From SAR116 cluster bacterium (lineage in GTDB: Bacteria > Pseudomonadota > Alphaproteobacteria > Puniceispirillales > Puniceispirillaceae): a stretch of 8,618 bases of DNA. Made by a program: the position numbers and the translations under genes. Numbering within the stretch: position 1 is the first letter of the stretch; each line of letters opens with the position of its first letter. Location of the stretch: the NCBI GenBank assembly GCA_004213025.1, contig SHBC01000041.1, positions 1 to 8,618 of the forward strand. Reading direction: 5' to 3'. Below the pieces are notes generated by a model. It saw nothing but the letters and a program-made list of their open reading frames with translations, had not been told where the DNA came from and ran no database searches. Below, in pieces: positions 1 through 5,720 of the stretch.

Positions 1-800
1 AGCCTGCCATCGGTGCCGACAAAGAATTCAACCGCCAGCAACCCGACCAGATCGACCGCATCGGCCAACGCCGCGGCGGCTGTCTGCGCCGCTGTGGCCA
101 GCGCCGGGACAATCGGCGCCGGGGCGACAGAGGTGGCCAGAATGCCGTTTTCATGGCGGTTCTGGGTAACTGGAAAATGGCATATGGCGCCATCGGGATC
201 GCGCGCCAGAAGGGCGCTGATCTCGCCGTCAAAGGCAATCATCTCCTCAAGGATGGCGTCATCGCTATGAAGTTCGGCAAGTACCGCCGCCAGGTCATCT
301 CCGGGCATCAGCCGCCGCTGCCCCTTGCCATCATAGCCAAGCTGGCAGGTCTTCAGGATGGCCGGCCCATCAAGCGCTTCCATGGCCAGTGTCAGATCCT
401 CGCGGTTGCGAACCTGCCAGTAGCGCGGTGTCGGAATGCCAAGGCCGGCGGCAAGGGTCTTTTCGGCGATCCGGTGTTGCGCCGCCCGCAGCGCCGCGGC
501 ACCCGGGCTGGCAAGGCAGCTGGCGCCGATGACTTCCATCGTTGCGGCAGGCACATTCTCGAACTCGCTTGTCACGGCGTCGACACTGGCGGCAAAGCGC
601 CGCAATGCCGCGATATCATCATAGGCCGCTGTCGTTGTCCGGGTGGCCACCTGTCCGGCCGGGCTTGTGTCGGCATCCGGCGCGAAGACATGTGTTTGAA
701 GGCCGAGCTGCGCCGCTGCGATGGCCAGCATGCGGCCAAGCTGGCCGCTGCCAAGGATGCCGATACAGGCGGTGCCCGGGATGCTGTTCTCGTCGGTCAT
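1..800 (-). CDS. purK: PurK, N5-carboxyaminoimidazole ribonucleotide synthetase (3' end beyond window)
   Basis: This is the ATP-dependent enzyme that carboxylates AIR with bicarbonate to give N5-CAIR in cytosolic de novo purine synthesis. About 266 codons are visible, against roughly 355 for the family, so the last quarter lies off the left edge. The N-terminus has the glycine-rich GSGQLGRM (residues 17-24) of the PreATP-grasp domain, followed by SEFENVP. The central ATP-grasp region shows [24 protein letters not shown] and [12 protein letters not shown], all close to the family pattern. The visible part ends at [10 protein letters not shown], in the metal-binding part of the grasp fold. The ATG (798-800) overlaps the purE stop as ATGA, so translation is probably coupled to purE. 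It is the last visible gene of the leftward DUF465-purE-purK cluster. No frameshift is seen. Confidence 0.96.
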   Translation of the reverse strand, partial: MTDENSIPGTACIGILGSGQLGRMLAIAAAQLGLQTHVFAPDADTSPAGQVATRTTTAAYDDIAALRRFAASVDAVTSEFENVPAATMEVIGASCLASPGAAALRAAQHRIAEKTLAAGLGIPTPRYWQVRNREDLTLAMEALDGPAILKTCQLGYDGKGQRRLMPGDDLAAVLAELHSDDAILEEMIAFDGEISALLARDPDGAICHFPVTQNRHENGILATSVAPAPIVPALATAAQTAAAALADAVDLVGLLAVEFFVGTDGR

Positions 801-1312
801 GACGGTGTGTCGGCAACCGAATCCGTCTGCGCCTGACGCCAGGTGGCAAGACGATCTGCAAGGTCGGCGTCTGACAGCGCCAGAATCTGCGCCGCCAGCA
901 GGCCGGCGTTGCGCGCCCCGGCTGCGCCGATGGCCAGTGTGCCGACCGGCACGCCGCCGGGCATCTGCACGATCGACAGCAGCGAATCCATGCCCTTCAG
1001 GGATTTCGATTCCACCGGCACACCAAGAACAGGCAGATTGGTGTGTGCCGCCAGCATGCCAGGAAGATGCGCCGCGCCGCCAGCGCCGGCGATGATCACG
1101 GCAACCCCGTCTGCCGCCGCCCCGCGCGCGAATTCGGCAAGCCTGTCCGGCGTGCGGTGCGCCGAGATGATCCGCACTTCATGCGGCACGGCAAGTGACT
1201 CCAGGCTGTTCGCCGCTTCCCGCATCGTGTCCCAGTCGGATTGGCTTCCCATGCACACGACAACCCTTGGCCGGGATGTGGTCTTTGGCTTGGATATGGC
1301 GGAATTGGACAT
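797..1312 (-). CDS. purE: PurE, N5-carboxyaminoimidazole ribonucleotide mutase (class I)
   Basis: PurE converts N5-CAIR to CAIR, the step after PurK, and class I members form octamers in the cytosol. The 171-residue product carries the family signatures GSQSDW (22-27), SAHRTP (50-55, with the catalytic-type histidine H52), [11 protein letters not shown] (76-86) and [15 protein letters not shown] followed by [14 protein letters not shown]. The mutase N-terminus is preceded by about 15 extra polar residues. I chose the ATG at 1312 because GAGG lies seven bases upstream. An in-frame TTG at 1339 would add nine residues and would overlap the end of the DUF465 gene. The gene starts 19 bases after the DUF465 stop and ends in an ATGA overlap with purK, so the three are likely one transcript. 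Confidence 0.96.
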   Translation of the reverse strand: MSNSAISKPKTTSRPRVVVCMGSQSDWDTMREAANSLESLAVPHEVRIISAHRTPDRLAEFARGAAADGVAVIIAGAGGAAHLPGMLAAHTNLPVLGVPVESKSLKGMDSLLSIVQMPGGVPVGTLAIGAAGARNAGLLAAQILALSDADLADRLATWRQAQTDSVADTPS

Positions 1313-1331
1313 GGGCGAGCCTCGTCTCGGA

Positions 1332-1547
1332 TTATGCAATGATATCGGGAAGGATCCGGCTTCGGACCAGGGTTATCTCGTCTTTCAGCACCAGCTTGCG
1401 TTTCTTCAGCCGCTGCAGTTGCAGCTGGTCGAATGGCGTGCCATCGGCCAGCCTTTCGATGACATCGTCAAGATCGCGATGCTCGCTCTCCAGTGTATGA
1501 AGGCGGGCATGAAGCTGCTGCTGTTCCTCAATTTCGGCGTCGCTCAC
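1332..1547 (-). CDS. DUF465 / YdcH-family small coiled-coil protein
   Basis: This is a 71-residue, highly charged, almost entirely helical protein. Heptad-like leucines and the sequence [17 protein letters not shown] near the C-terminus are typical of the DUF465 (YdcH) family of short two-helix proteins. The family has no firm biochemical role, and I see no catalytic motif, signal peptide or membrane segment. The start is a GTG at 1545-1547 with GGGAAG about eight bases upstream; the nearby ATG at 1561-1563 is out of frame. Length matches the family. It sits directly ahead of purE with a 19-base gap, an arrangement I believe is common in Alphaproteobacteria. The link to purines may be positional rather than functional. 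Confidence 0.85.
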   Translation of the reverse strand: MSDAEIEEQQQLHARLHTLESEHRDLDDVIERLADGTPFDQLQLQRLKKRKLVLKDEITLVRSRILPDIIA

Positions 1548-1568
1548 CGGCGTTGCTTCCCATTATGG

Positions 1569-1591
1569 CGGATCATCCTCATCGTGATCCG
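1569..1591. repeat. 7-bp inverted repeat ahead of the DUF465 gene
   Basis: CGGATCA (1569-1575) and TGATCCG (1585-1591) are perfect inverted arms around a nine-base spacer, 22 bases upstream of the DUF465 GTG start and about 80 bases downstream of the trcR stop. They could be an operator or a small RNA hairpin separating trcR from the purEK cluster. No T-run follows on either strand, so it does not look like an intrinsic terminator. A perfect 7-bp match can arise by chance, so the functional call is weak. Confidence 0.3.
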
Positions 1592-1669
1592 TCTTGCTGT
1601 CTGCCAGTCTCCATCATGCCCGACACGCAGGCTGGCGATCAAGCCGCCCGGCCAGCGCGGGTAACCGGG

Positions 1670-2236
1670 TTATGGCAGTTCAGTGATGTTGGATACCTGT
1701 TCCTCGGCCTGCTGCACCGTGCCGCCTGCCTTTTCGATGGCAGCGTCAAGATCGGTCTGCTTGCACAGGCCGAGCATCGCCGGATGTTTTGCCGAGATAT
1801 TGCTGATGTTCCAGTGCGTTCTCTCGCGGATCTTGGTGATCGTCTCCTTGGTGGTGCCGATCAGCTTGACGATCTGCGAATCCTTCAGCTCGGGATGGTG
1901 CTTGACCAGCCAGGCAATGCCATCGGGCTTGTCGCCGCGGCGGGCCACCGGCACATAGCGCGGGCCCTTGGTGCGCCGGTTTGGTGTCGGCAGGTCGGAT
2001 TCGGCGAGGACAAGACGTGCCGACGGGTCCGCCTCGCAGCGCTCGATCTCGGCGCTGGTCAGCTGGCCATTCTGGACCGGGTCATAGCCCTGGATGCCGA
2101 TGCCTGTCTCGCCATCGGCGATCGACTGCACTTCCAGCGGATGGAGGCTGCACAGATCGGCGATCTGGTCGAAGGAGAGACCGGTGTTGTCGATCAGCCA
2201 TACGGCGGTTGCCTTTGGCATGAGCAATTGTGTCAT
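1670..2236 (-). CDS. trcR: TrcR-like DUF1013 cell-cycle transcriptional regulator
   Basis: This 188-residue cytosolic protein matches the DUF1013 family found throughout Alphaproteobacteria. The Caulobacter member, TrcR, is reported to be a transcriptional regulator connected with the cell-cycle circuit. The start LMPKATAVWLIDNTGLSFDQ (residues 5-24) is the family hallmark and leads into a helix-turn-helix-like segment (about 18-40). After GPRYVPVARRGDKPDGIAWL (91-110) comes a second HTH-like segment with KDSQIVKLIGTTKETITKIR (118-137). I chose the ATG at 2236; an in-frame TTG at 2281 would add a basic 15-residue tail not expected for the family. The upstream region has a good promoter and a palindrome (separate entries). 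The gene is divergent from the DUF1192 gene and lies upstream of DUF465-purEK. No defect is seen. The gene name rests on family similarity, not on testing. Confidence 0.88.
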   Translation of the reverse strand: MTQLLMPKATAVWLIDNTGLSFDQIADLCSLHPLEVQSIADGETGIGIQGYDPVQNGQLTSAEIERCEADPSARLVLAESDLPTPNRRTKGPRYVPVARRGDKPDGIAWLVKHHPELKDSQIVKLIGTTKETITKIRERTHWNISNISAKHPAMLGLCKQTDLDAAIEKAGGTVQQAEEQVSNITELP

Positions 2237-2309
2237 AACTACCTGCTTTCTGCGGCGCGTCCGGAAAACCGGCCGGCGCAATATCGCGTTTAACTAGCGG
2301 GAGAGCCTT

Positions 2310-2338
2310 CTTATACGCCGGAAGCACCTGTTTTGCAA
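2310..2338 (-). promoter_or_regulatory. sigma70-like promoter for trcR
   Basis: Read on the minus strand, TTGCAA (2338-2333) and TATAAG (2315-2310) are separated by exactly 17 bases. The boxes match the -35 and -10 consensus at 4 and 5 of 6 positions. Transcription would begin near 2303 and give a leader of about 66 bases before the trcR ATG at 2236. The -35 box overlaps the palindrome at 2335-2348. Confidence 0.55.
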
Positions 2339-2348
2339 AGGCCTTTGC
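2335..2348. promoter_or_regulatory. 14-bp perfect palindrome, candidate operator
   Basis: GCAAAGGCCTTTGC reads the same on both strands and lies in the divergent region between trcR and the DUF1192 gene. It overlaps the outer edge of the predicted trcR -35 box, where a bound dimeric repressor or activator could act. It is about 70 bases upstream of the DUF1192 ATG and so could affect both genes. The binding protein is unknown; TrcR itself is one possibility, which is inference only. Confidence 0.4.
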
Positions 2349-2404
2349 GGTGCGGTGCGAAAAAGTCGATACTGCTGTCTGGACTGATATTATGGCACGC
2401 ATCA

Positions 2405-2410
2405 GGGAGG
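2405..2410 (+). promoter_or_regulatory. strong ribosome binding site fixing the DUF1192 start
   Basis: GGGAGG lies five bases before the ATG at 2416. The in-frame ATGs at 2350 and 2392 have nothing comparable, so this site decides in favour of the short 61-residue product. Confidence 0.75.
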
Positions 2411-2415
2411 ATGCC

Positions 2416-2601
2416 ATGGAGGATGAATTCGAGGCGCTCAAACCGGCCGGTGTCGGCCCCGAGATGGAACGCTGGAATGTCGAGGATCTGCAGGCCTATA
2501 TCGACAGCATGAAGGCCGAAATCGCCCGGGTGGAGACAATTCTTGCCAGCAAGAGTTCGGTGACCGAGGCGGCGGCGGCGCTGTTCGGGGACAAGTCCTG
2601 A
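2416..2601 (+). CDS. DUF1192 family small protein
   Basis: This 61-residue acidic protein has the pattern of DUF1192, a family of roughly 60-residue alphaproteobacterial proteins with no known function. A variable acidic N-terminus is followed by WNVEDLQAYIDSMKAEIARV (20-39), an amphipathic helix likely to form a coiled coil, and then an Ala-rich C-terminus, EAAAALFGDKS. There is no signal peptide, membrane segment or catalytic motif. The ATG at 2416 is chosen for its strong GGGAGG; starting at 2350 would add 22 residues unlike the family. It is transcribed divergently from trcR. No clear promoter box pair was found on this strand. Its stop codon is the first three bases of a tandem repeat, and the gene converges on ygfZ with a 54-base gap. 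Confidence 0.78.
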   Translation: MEDEFEALKPAGVGPEMERWNVEDLQAYIDSMKAEIARVETILASKSSVTEAAAALFGDKS

Positions 2602-2658
2602 GCCCTGATATGAGCCCTGATATGAGCCCGGATCTGGGCCTGGATTCGGGCCAGGTCA
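2599..2658. repeat. decaying 12-bp tandem repeat at the DUF1192/ygfZ convergent junction
   Basis: The unit TGAGCCCTGATA occurs exactly at 2599-2610 and 2611-2622. Increasingly diverged copies follow at 2623-2634, 2635-2646 and 2647-2658. The first TGA is the DUF1192 stop, and the period of four codons repeats an in-frame TGA at 2611 and 2623. The last units contain weak stems: GCCCG/TGGGC around GATC at 2625-2638, and GGCCTGG/CCAGGTC at 2637-2657. These might end transcription from either side, although neither has a T-run. The final unit includes the ygfZ stop (TCA on the plus strand, 2656-2658). Replication slippage is the likely origin. Confidence 0.75.
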
Positions 2659-3561
2659 CCCGCCATCGGTTCGCGCCGGTTGCGGCAGCGGCAGCATCCA
2701 GTCCGGAATGGCAAGCCGCGCTGGCACATCACCGATAAGCAGCGCACTGTCATCCGTCATCAGGCGGTGCAGGTCGGACAGTTTCATCGCCGCAAGGCAG
2801 ACCGCGCCATCGCCCGTGTTGGCATGGCTGAGAACGGTTCCCAATTTTGATTCGCCTTCGCTGACCGCTGCCCCTGACAGGGATGTGGCGGCCGCACTTT
2901 CGATCCGCAGCGGTGCCAACCGGCGTTTCACCAGCCCGCGATAATGGGTGCGGGCGGTCACCTCCTGGCCGACATAGCATCCCTTCTCGAAATCGATGGC
3001 GCCAAGCCTGTCGAGGCCGGCCTCCAGCATCAGCGCCCGTTCGGGCACCAGATCGACAGGTCCCTGCGGCACCCCGGCGGCGATCCGGCGGGCATGCCAG
3101 GTCTCAAGCGCCGTCACGTCGTCCTCATTGATGGTCGGCGGCATGTCGCCCCGCAGACCGATCCAGCGCCAGCCGAGGTCGGGATGGCGCGGGTCGGCAG
3201 CGGCGCCCTCCGGCGGATCGCCGCCGCCCCAGCCAACCCAGACGCACAATTCTGCTTCCTGCGCCAGGTCAATCGGGCGGCGCAGCCGGTAGCGGCGCAG
3301 CCTTGTAAACAGATCATCAGCGCGTGTGGCATCGCATTCCAGCAGGAATCCATCCGCCTGCCGGTGGATCATCATGTCGGCAAGGATGCGCCCCTGCGGG
3401 GTCAGCAGCGCGCCCTGCCGGCATGCGCCGACCGGCAATGTCTCGACGTTCGCTGTGACCAGCGACTGCAGGAAGTCCTCTGCCTCGCCGCCGGCCACGC
3501 GGATCACGCGGCGCGTCTCGTCAAGGGCGATACAGGCTGTGGATGGTGCGTTGTCTGTCAT
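2656..3561 (-). CDS. ygfZ: YgfZ / CAF17-like folate-binding protein for Fe-S cluster enzymes
   Basis: YgfZ proteins resemble the glycine-cleavage T protein, bind tetrahydrofolate and support assembly or repair of certain Fe-S enzymes in the cytosol. The 301-residue product has the diagnostic KGCYVGQE (193-200, cysteine C195) followed by VTARTHYRG. The N-terminal half carries the GcvT-type fold, with FLQSLVTANV (30-39) and GALLTPQGRILADMMI (50-65). Length fits the shorter alphaproteobacterial form. The ATG at 3561 overlaps the stop of the upstream exported-protein gene as ATGA, so translation is probably coupled and ygfZ is the last gene of the MFS/exported-protein/ygfZ operon. The gene ends inside the 12-bp repeat tract. 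No key residue is missing. Confidence 0.93.
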   Translation of the reverse strand: MTDNAPSTACIALDETRRVIRVAGGEAEDFLQSLVTANVETLPVGACRQGALLTPQGRILADMMIHRQADGFLLECDATRADDLFTRLRRYRLRRPIDLAQEAELCVWVGWGGGDPPEGAAADPRHPDLGWRWIGLRGDMPPTINEDDVTALETWHARRIAAGVPQGPVDLVPERALMLEAGLDRLGAIDFEKGCYVGQEVTARTHYRGLVKRRLAPLRIESAAATSLSGAAVSEGESKLGTVLSHANTGDGAVCLAAMKLSDLHRLMTDDSALLIGDVPARLAIPDWMLPLPQPARTDGG

Positions 3562-4076
3562 GGCGCGTCCGTGATGTCACCTTCGTAGCGGGCTATATAG
3601 AAATGGCGCTTCCGGGCCCAGAAACAACGTTTCTCGTCCGGCCAGATTTCGCGGTAATGCTCGGTATCCTTGAAATAGAAAGTCTGCGTGCAGAACAGAT
3701 ATTGCACCTTGATCCGGTCCGGGCCAAGGTCGAGCTGCCCACGGTCGGAAGTGCGGATGCTGATCGCCGGCCGGTCGCGGCGGAAACACTGGCCAACTTT
3801 TTCGCCCCGGCAGGCGGTCTCGTCGGATTCGGTGATGCGGACATAGGTGAACCTGCCGTCGGTAAAGCGGAACCCCTCATCATCCAACATGGCGCAGGAA
3901 TCATGTGGTGGTGTTTGGCTTTTGGCGAATTCGCAGGTGAACCAGGTGCCGCCCCAGAAGTCATCGGCCAGGGCTGCGCCGGTGCCAATGAACATCATCG
4001 GAAGGCCGATCAATATCCCTATCAAAATCCTTGGCAGAATCCCCACCATACTGCCCATCAGGTTGCGAAAAATCAT
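3558..4076 (-). CDS. unrecognised exported six-cysteine protein
   Basis: I do not recognise this family. The 172-residue product begins with a short basic region and a hydrophobic stretch, GILPRILIGILIGLPMMFIG (12-31), ending in ALA before DDFWGG. This is a good signal peptide with likely cleavage after residue 37, so the mature protein of about 135 residues should be periplasmic or, if uncleaved, anchored in the inner membrane. The mature part is rich in aromatic and charged residues and has six cysteines (48, 61, 89, 97, 129, 151), an even number suited to disulfides. No heme CXXCH or lipobox is present. The start is the ATG at 4076, which forms an ATGA overlap with the MFS stop; an in-frame ATG at 4109 would lie inside the MFS gene. 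Its own stop overlaps the ygfZ ATG in the same way. The upstream MFS gene could suggest an envelope partner, but this is inference. Confidence 0.8.
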   Translation of the reverse strand: MIFRNLMGSMVGILPRILIGILIGLPMMFIGTGAALADDFWGGTWFTCEFAKSQTPPHDSCAMLDDEGFRFTDGRFTYVRITESDETACRGEKVGQCFRRDRPAISIRTSDRGQLDLGPDRIKVQYLFCTQTFYFKDTEHYREIWPDEKRCFWARKRHFYIARYEGDITDAP

Positions 4077-5404
4077 CTCTGTCCCACAGGTGGTTTCGTC
4101 AGCATCCATGTCGCCCCGGCCTGGGCCAGCAACGCCAGCCCGATATTAAAGGCCATCAATGTGGCCATTCCATAGCCGGCGTCGATCAGCATGCCCATCG
4201 CCATCGGTGACAGGGCCGAACTGAACACGCCAAGCGGCAGGAATATCGCCTTCACCTCGCCAAGATAGCGGGTGCCGTACATTTCGGCCATGGTGGCGGC
4301 GACGGCGGTGTTTGGCATGCCAGAGGCTAGGCCGAAAAAGATGAAGAACAGCAACACGCCAACGCTGCCCTCGACAAGCCATAGCGACAGGCAGGCAAGC
4401 CCGATCGGCAGCATCAGATGCGCCGCCACGCGGCGGCCGGTGAAGCGGTCGACAAGCTGTCCCGAGATCAGTGTCCCGGCGACAACACAGGCGGCATAGA
4501 TCACGTAATTGGCGGCCCAGGTGCCAAGCGTCACACCGGCCAGCTCGGCAATATAGATCTGGTGAAACAACAGGCCGGTCACGCTGAATCCAGGCACCAT
4601 CGACAGCCCGACAAGGCCAAGCCAGAACCGGCGGTCGCGGATGACGGCGCGCCGCCGCCAATGCATGACACCGTCGATGGTCACGATAGCGGCGTCCTGC
4701 CGGTCATCGATTCCGGCCGCCGCCGCCGCCGCCCTGACGCCTTCCAGCCCGCCACCATCCTGATAGCGGGTGCGCTGTGTCAACCGCCGGATGAAGGGGA
4801 CCAGCCCGACCAGCGGCAACAGCGGCAGGAACAACCAGAGCGTGCGCCAGTCATAGATCACAAGAAGCGCGACAATTGAGGCCGGGCCGATGGATTCGGC
4901 AAAATTGATCCCAAGCTGGGCCAGCGACAGCGCCCGCCCCCGTGCCGCAACATAGCGCCGTGCCATCGCCGTTGTGTAGACATGCGATGTCATGCCCTGG
5001 CCGAACAGCCGCAGCAGATAAAGCCCGATGATCAGCGTCGCCACCGAATAGACCTGGCTGAACAGCAGGGCGCTGGCGCACAGGCAACAGATCACCAGCC
5101 GCGCCAGCTTTTCGACCCGCATCGTGTCGGCAAGCTTGCCAAGCCACAGAAGGGTGATGGCGCTGGCGGTCGTGCCGATGGCGTAATAGGTGCCGAAGGC
5201 GCCGTGGCTGAGCCCGAGTTCACCGCGAATTTCGGCCGAGAACAGCGAGATGAAGAAAGTCTGGCCAAGCGACGAGCAGAAGGCCATGGCCATGCCGAAC
5301 AGAAGAAACCGCCACTCAACCCGCATGAAATCCAGCGTCGAGGTCGGTAAATCAAGACCGGGGGTACGGGGCGCCGCAATGGGATCGGCAACAGGATCAC
5401 TCAT
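4073..5404 (-). CDS. MFS transporter, substrate unknown
   Basis: This 443-residue inner-membrane protein has about twelve hydrophobic segments (roughly 32-54, 66-89, 101-119, 121-145, 157-180, 185-205, 258-282, 295-317, 328-345, 347-368, 385-408 and 412-434), the usual major-facilitator layout. The loop after segment two reads GKLADTMRVEKLAR (89-102), the MFS motif A position, and a weaker repeat, GQLVDRFTGRR, follows segment eight. A long cytoplasmic loop with an Ala-rich stretch separates the halves. I cannot assign a substrate. The ATG at 5404 is preferred because the first membrane segment follows at normal distance; in-frame ATGs at 5476 and 5533 would add 24 to 43 residues unlike MFS proteins, although the one at 5476 has AGGAA close by. 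The stop overlaps the next gene as ATGA. The gene is divergent from clpB, and no clear promoter was found for it. Confidence 0.9.
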   Translation of the reverse strand: MSDPVADPIAAPRTPGLDLPTSTLDFMRVEWRFLLFGMAMAFCSSLGQTFFISLFSAEIRGELGLSHGAFGTYYAIGTTASAITLLWLGKLADTMRVEKLARLVICCLCASALLFSQVYSVATLIIGLYLLRLFGQGMTSHVYTTAMARRYVAARGRALSLAQLGINFAESIGPASIVALLVIYDWRTLWLFLPLLPLVGLVPFIRRLTQRTRYQDGGGLEGVRAAAAAAGIDDRQDAAIVTIDGVMHWRRRAVIRDRRFWLGLVGLSMVPGFSVTGLLFHQIYIAELAGVTLGTWAANYVIYAACVVAGTLISGQLVDRFTGRRVAAHLMLPIGLACLSLWLVEGSVGVLLFFIFFGLASGMPNTAVAATMAEMYGTRYLGEVKAIFLPLGVFSSALSPMAMGMLIDAGYGMATLMAFNIGLALLAQAGATWMLTKPPVGQR

Positions 5405-5508
5405 GGCGGGGATTTCACCATGGGGCCGGGTCGCACGGCAAGCGGTGAATGCGCCAAGGGCTGGCTTTTCGACCATTTCCTGACCGGGCCGGGACTGACG
5501 CAACCCCC

Positions 5509-5537
5509 CTTGAACTGGCAGCCATCTGTTCATAACT
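5509..5537 (+). promoter_or_regulatory. RpoH (sigma32)-type heat-shock promoter for clpB
   Basis: CTTGAA preceded by a run of C (5504-5514) matches the CCCTTGAA -35 element of heat-shock promoters. CATAACT (5531-5537) follows 18 bases after CTTG, within the spacing described for alphaproteobacterial RpoH promoters (CTTG, 17-18 bases, CYTATNT). The -10 box differs at two positions. Transcription would start near 5544 and give a clpB leader of about 175 bases. clpB is a classical RpoH target, which supports the call. Confidence 0.6.
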
Positions 5538-5554
5538 AAATCGCATACAACAAA

Positions 5555-5598
5555 GCCCTTCCATAAAAAATGTCGAAAGACGGTGCTGCTGGGAGGGC
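5555..5598 (+). promoter_or_regulatory. possible stem-loop near the 5' end of the clpB leader
   Basis: GCCCTTCC (5555-5562) can pair with GGGAGGGC (5591-5598) in eight pairs, one of them G-U. Inside the loop, TGTC-GAAA-GACG (5570-5581) forms a short stem with a GNRA tetraloop. The same CCTTCC (5557-5562) is also complementary to GGAAGG (5707-5712) at the clpB ribosome binding site, so two folds could compete. The pairing was found by eye and has not been tested. Confidence 0.35.
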
Positions 5599-5720
5599 GA
5601 AGCGGCCTTTTATGCCTAGACTGTGTGCTGTGCCACATCGTGGTGCCGTCATGGGTTGCCAATATATGGCCAGAGGATGGCCCGTGAAATGGCAGGCGGC
5701 TGGCCGGGAAGGAGAGTGCC

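Larger units (their letters stand above)
5405..5720. other. 316-bp divergent intergenic region between the MFS gene and clpB
   Basis: This region holds no gene I can support. On the plus strand it carries a heat-shock-type promoter (5509-5537), a possible stem-loop (5555-5598), a small GGCCA/TGGCC hairpin (5669-5683) and the clpB ribosome binding site AAGGAG (5709-5714). It is more AT-rich between about 5520 and 5580, as expected of a promoter zone. For the leftward MFS gene I see no box pair I would defend. Confidence 0.7.

Noticed and set aside
153..836. Plus-strand frame of 227 codons opposite purK
   Set aside because: It lies antisense to a clear purK with intact motifs; its sequence is low-complexity and matches no family pattern.
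1555..1567. CATAAT (1567-1562, minus strand) as a -10 box for DUF465-purEK
   Set aside because: No acceptable -35 lies 16-18 bases upstream, and the implied start would exclude the ribosome binding site from the transcript.
843..1664. Plus-strand frame of 273 codons opposite purE and DUF465
   Set aside because: It spans two well-supported minus-strand genes and has the Ala/Arg/Pro bias of an antisense shadow.
1493..2293. Plus-strand frame of 266 codons opposite trcR
   Set aside because: The opposite strand encodes a conserved DUF1013 protein; this frame has no family signature and no good ribosome binding site.
2625..2657. Intrinsic terminator between the DUF1192 gene and ygfZ
   Set aside because: Short stems can be drawn within the repeat tract, but neither strand has a following T-run.
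2944..3588. Plus-strand frame of 214 codons opposite ygfZ
   Set aside because: Antisense shadow of a gene with the diagnostic KGCYVGQE motif.
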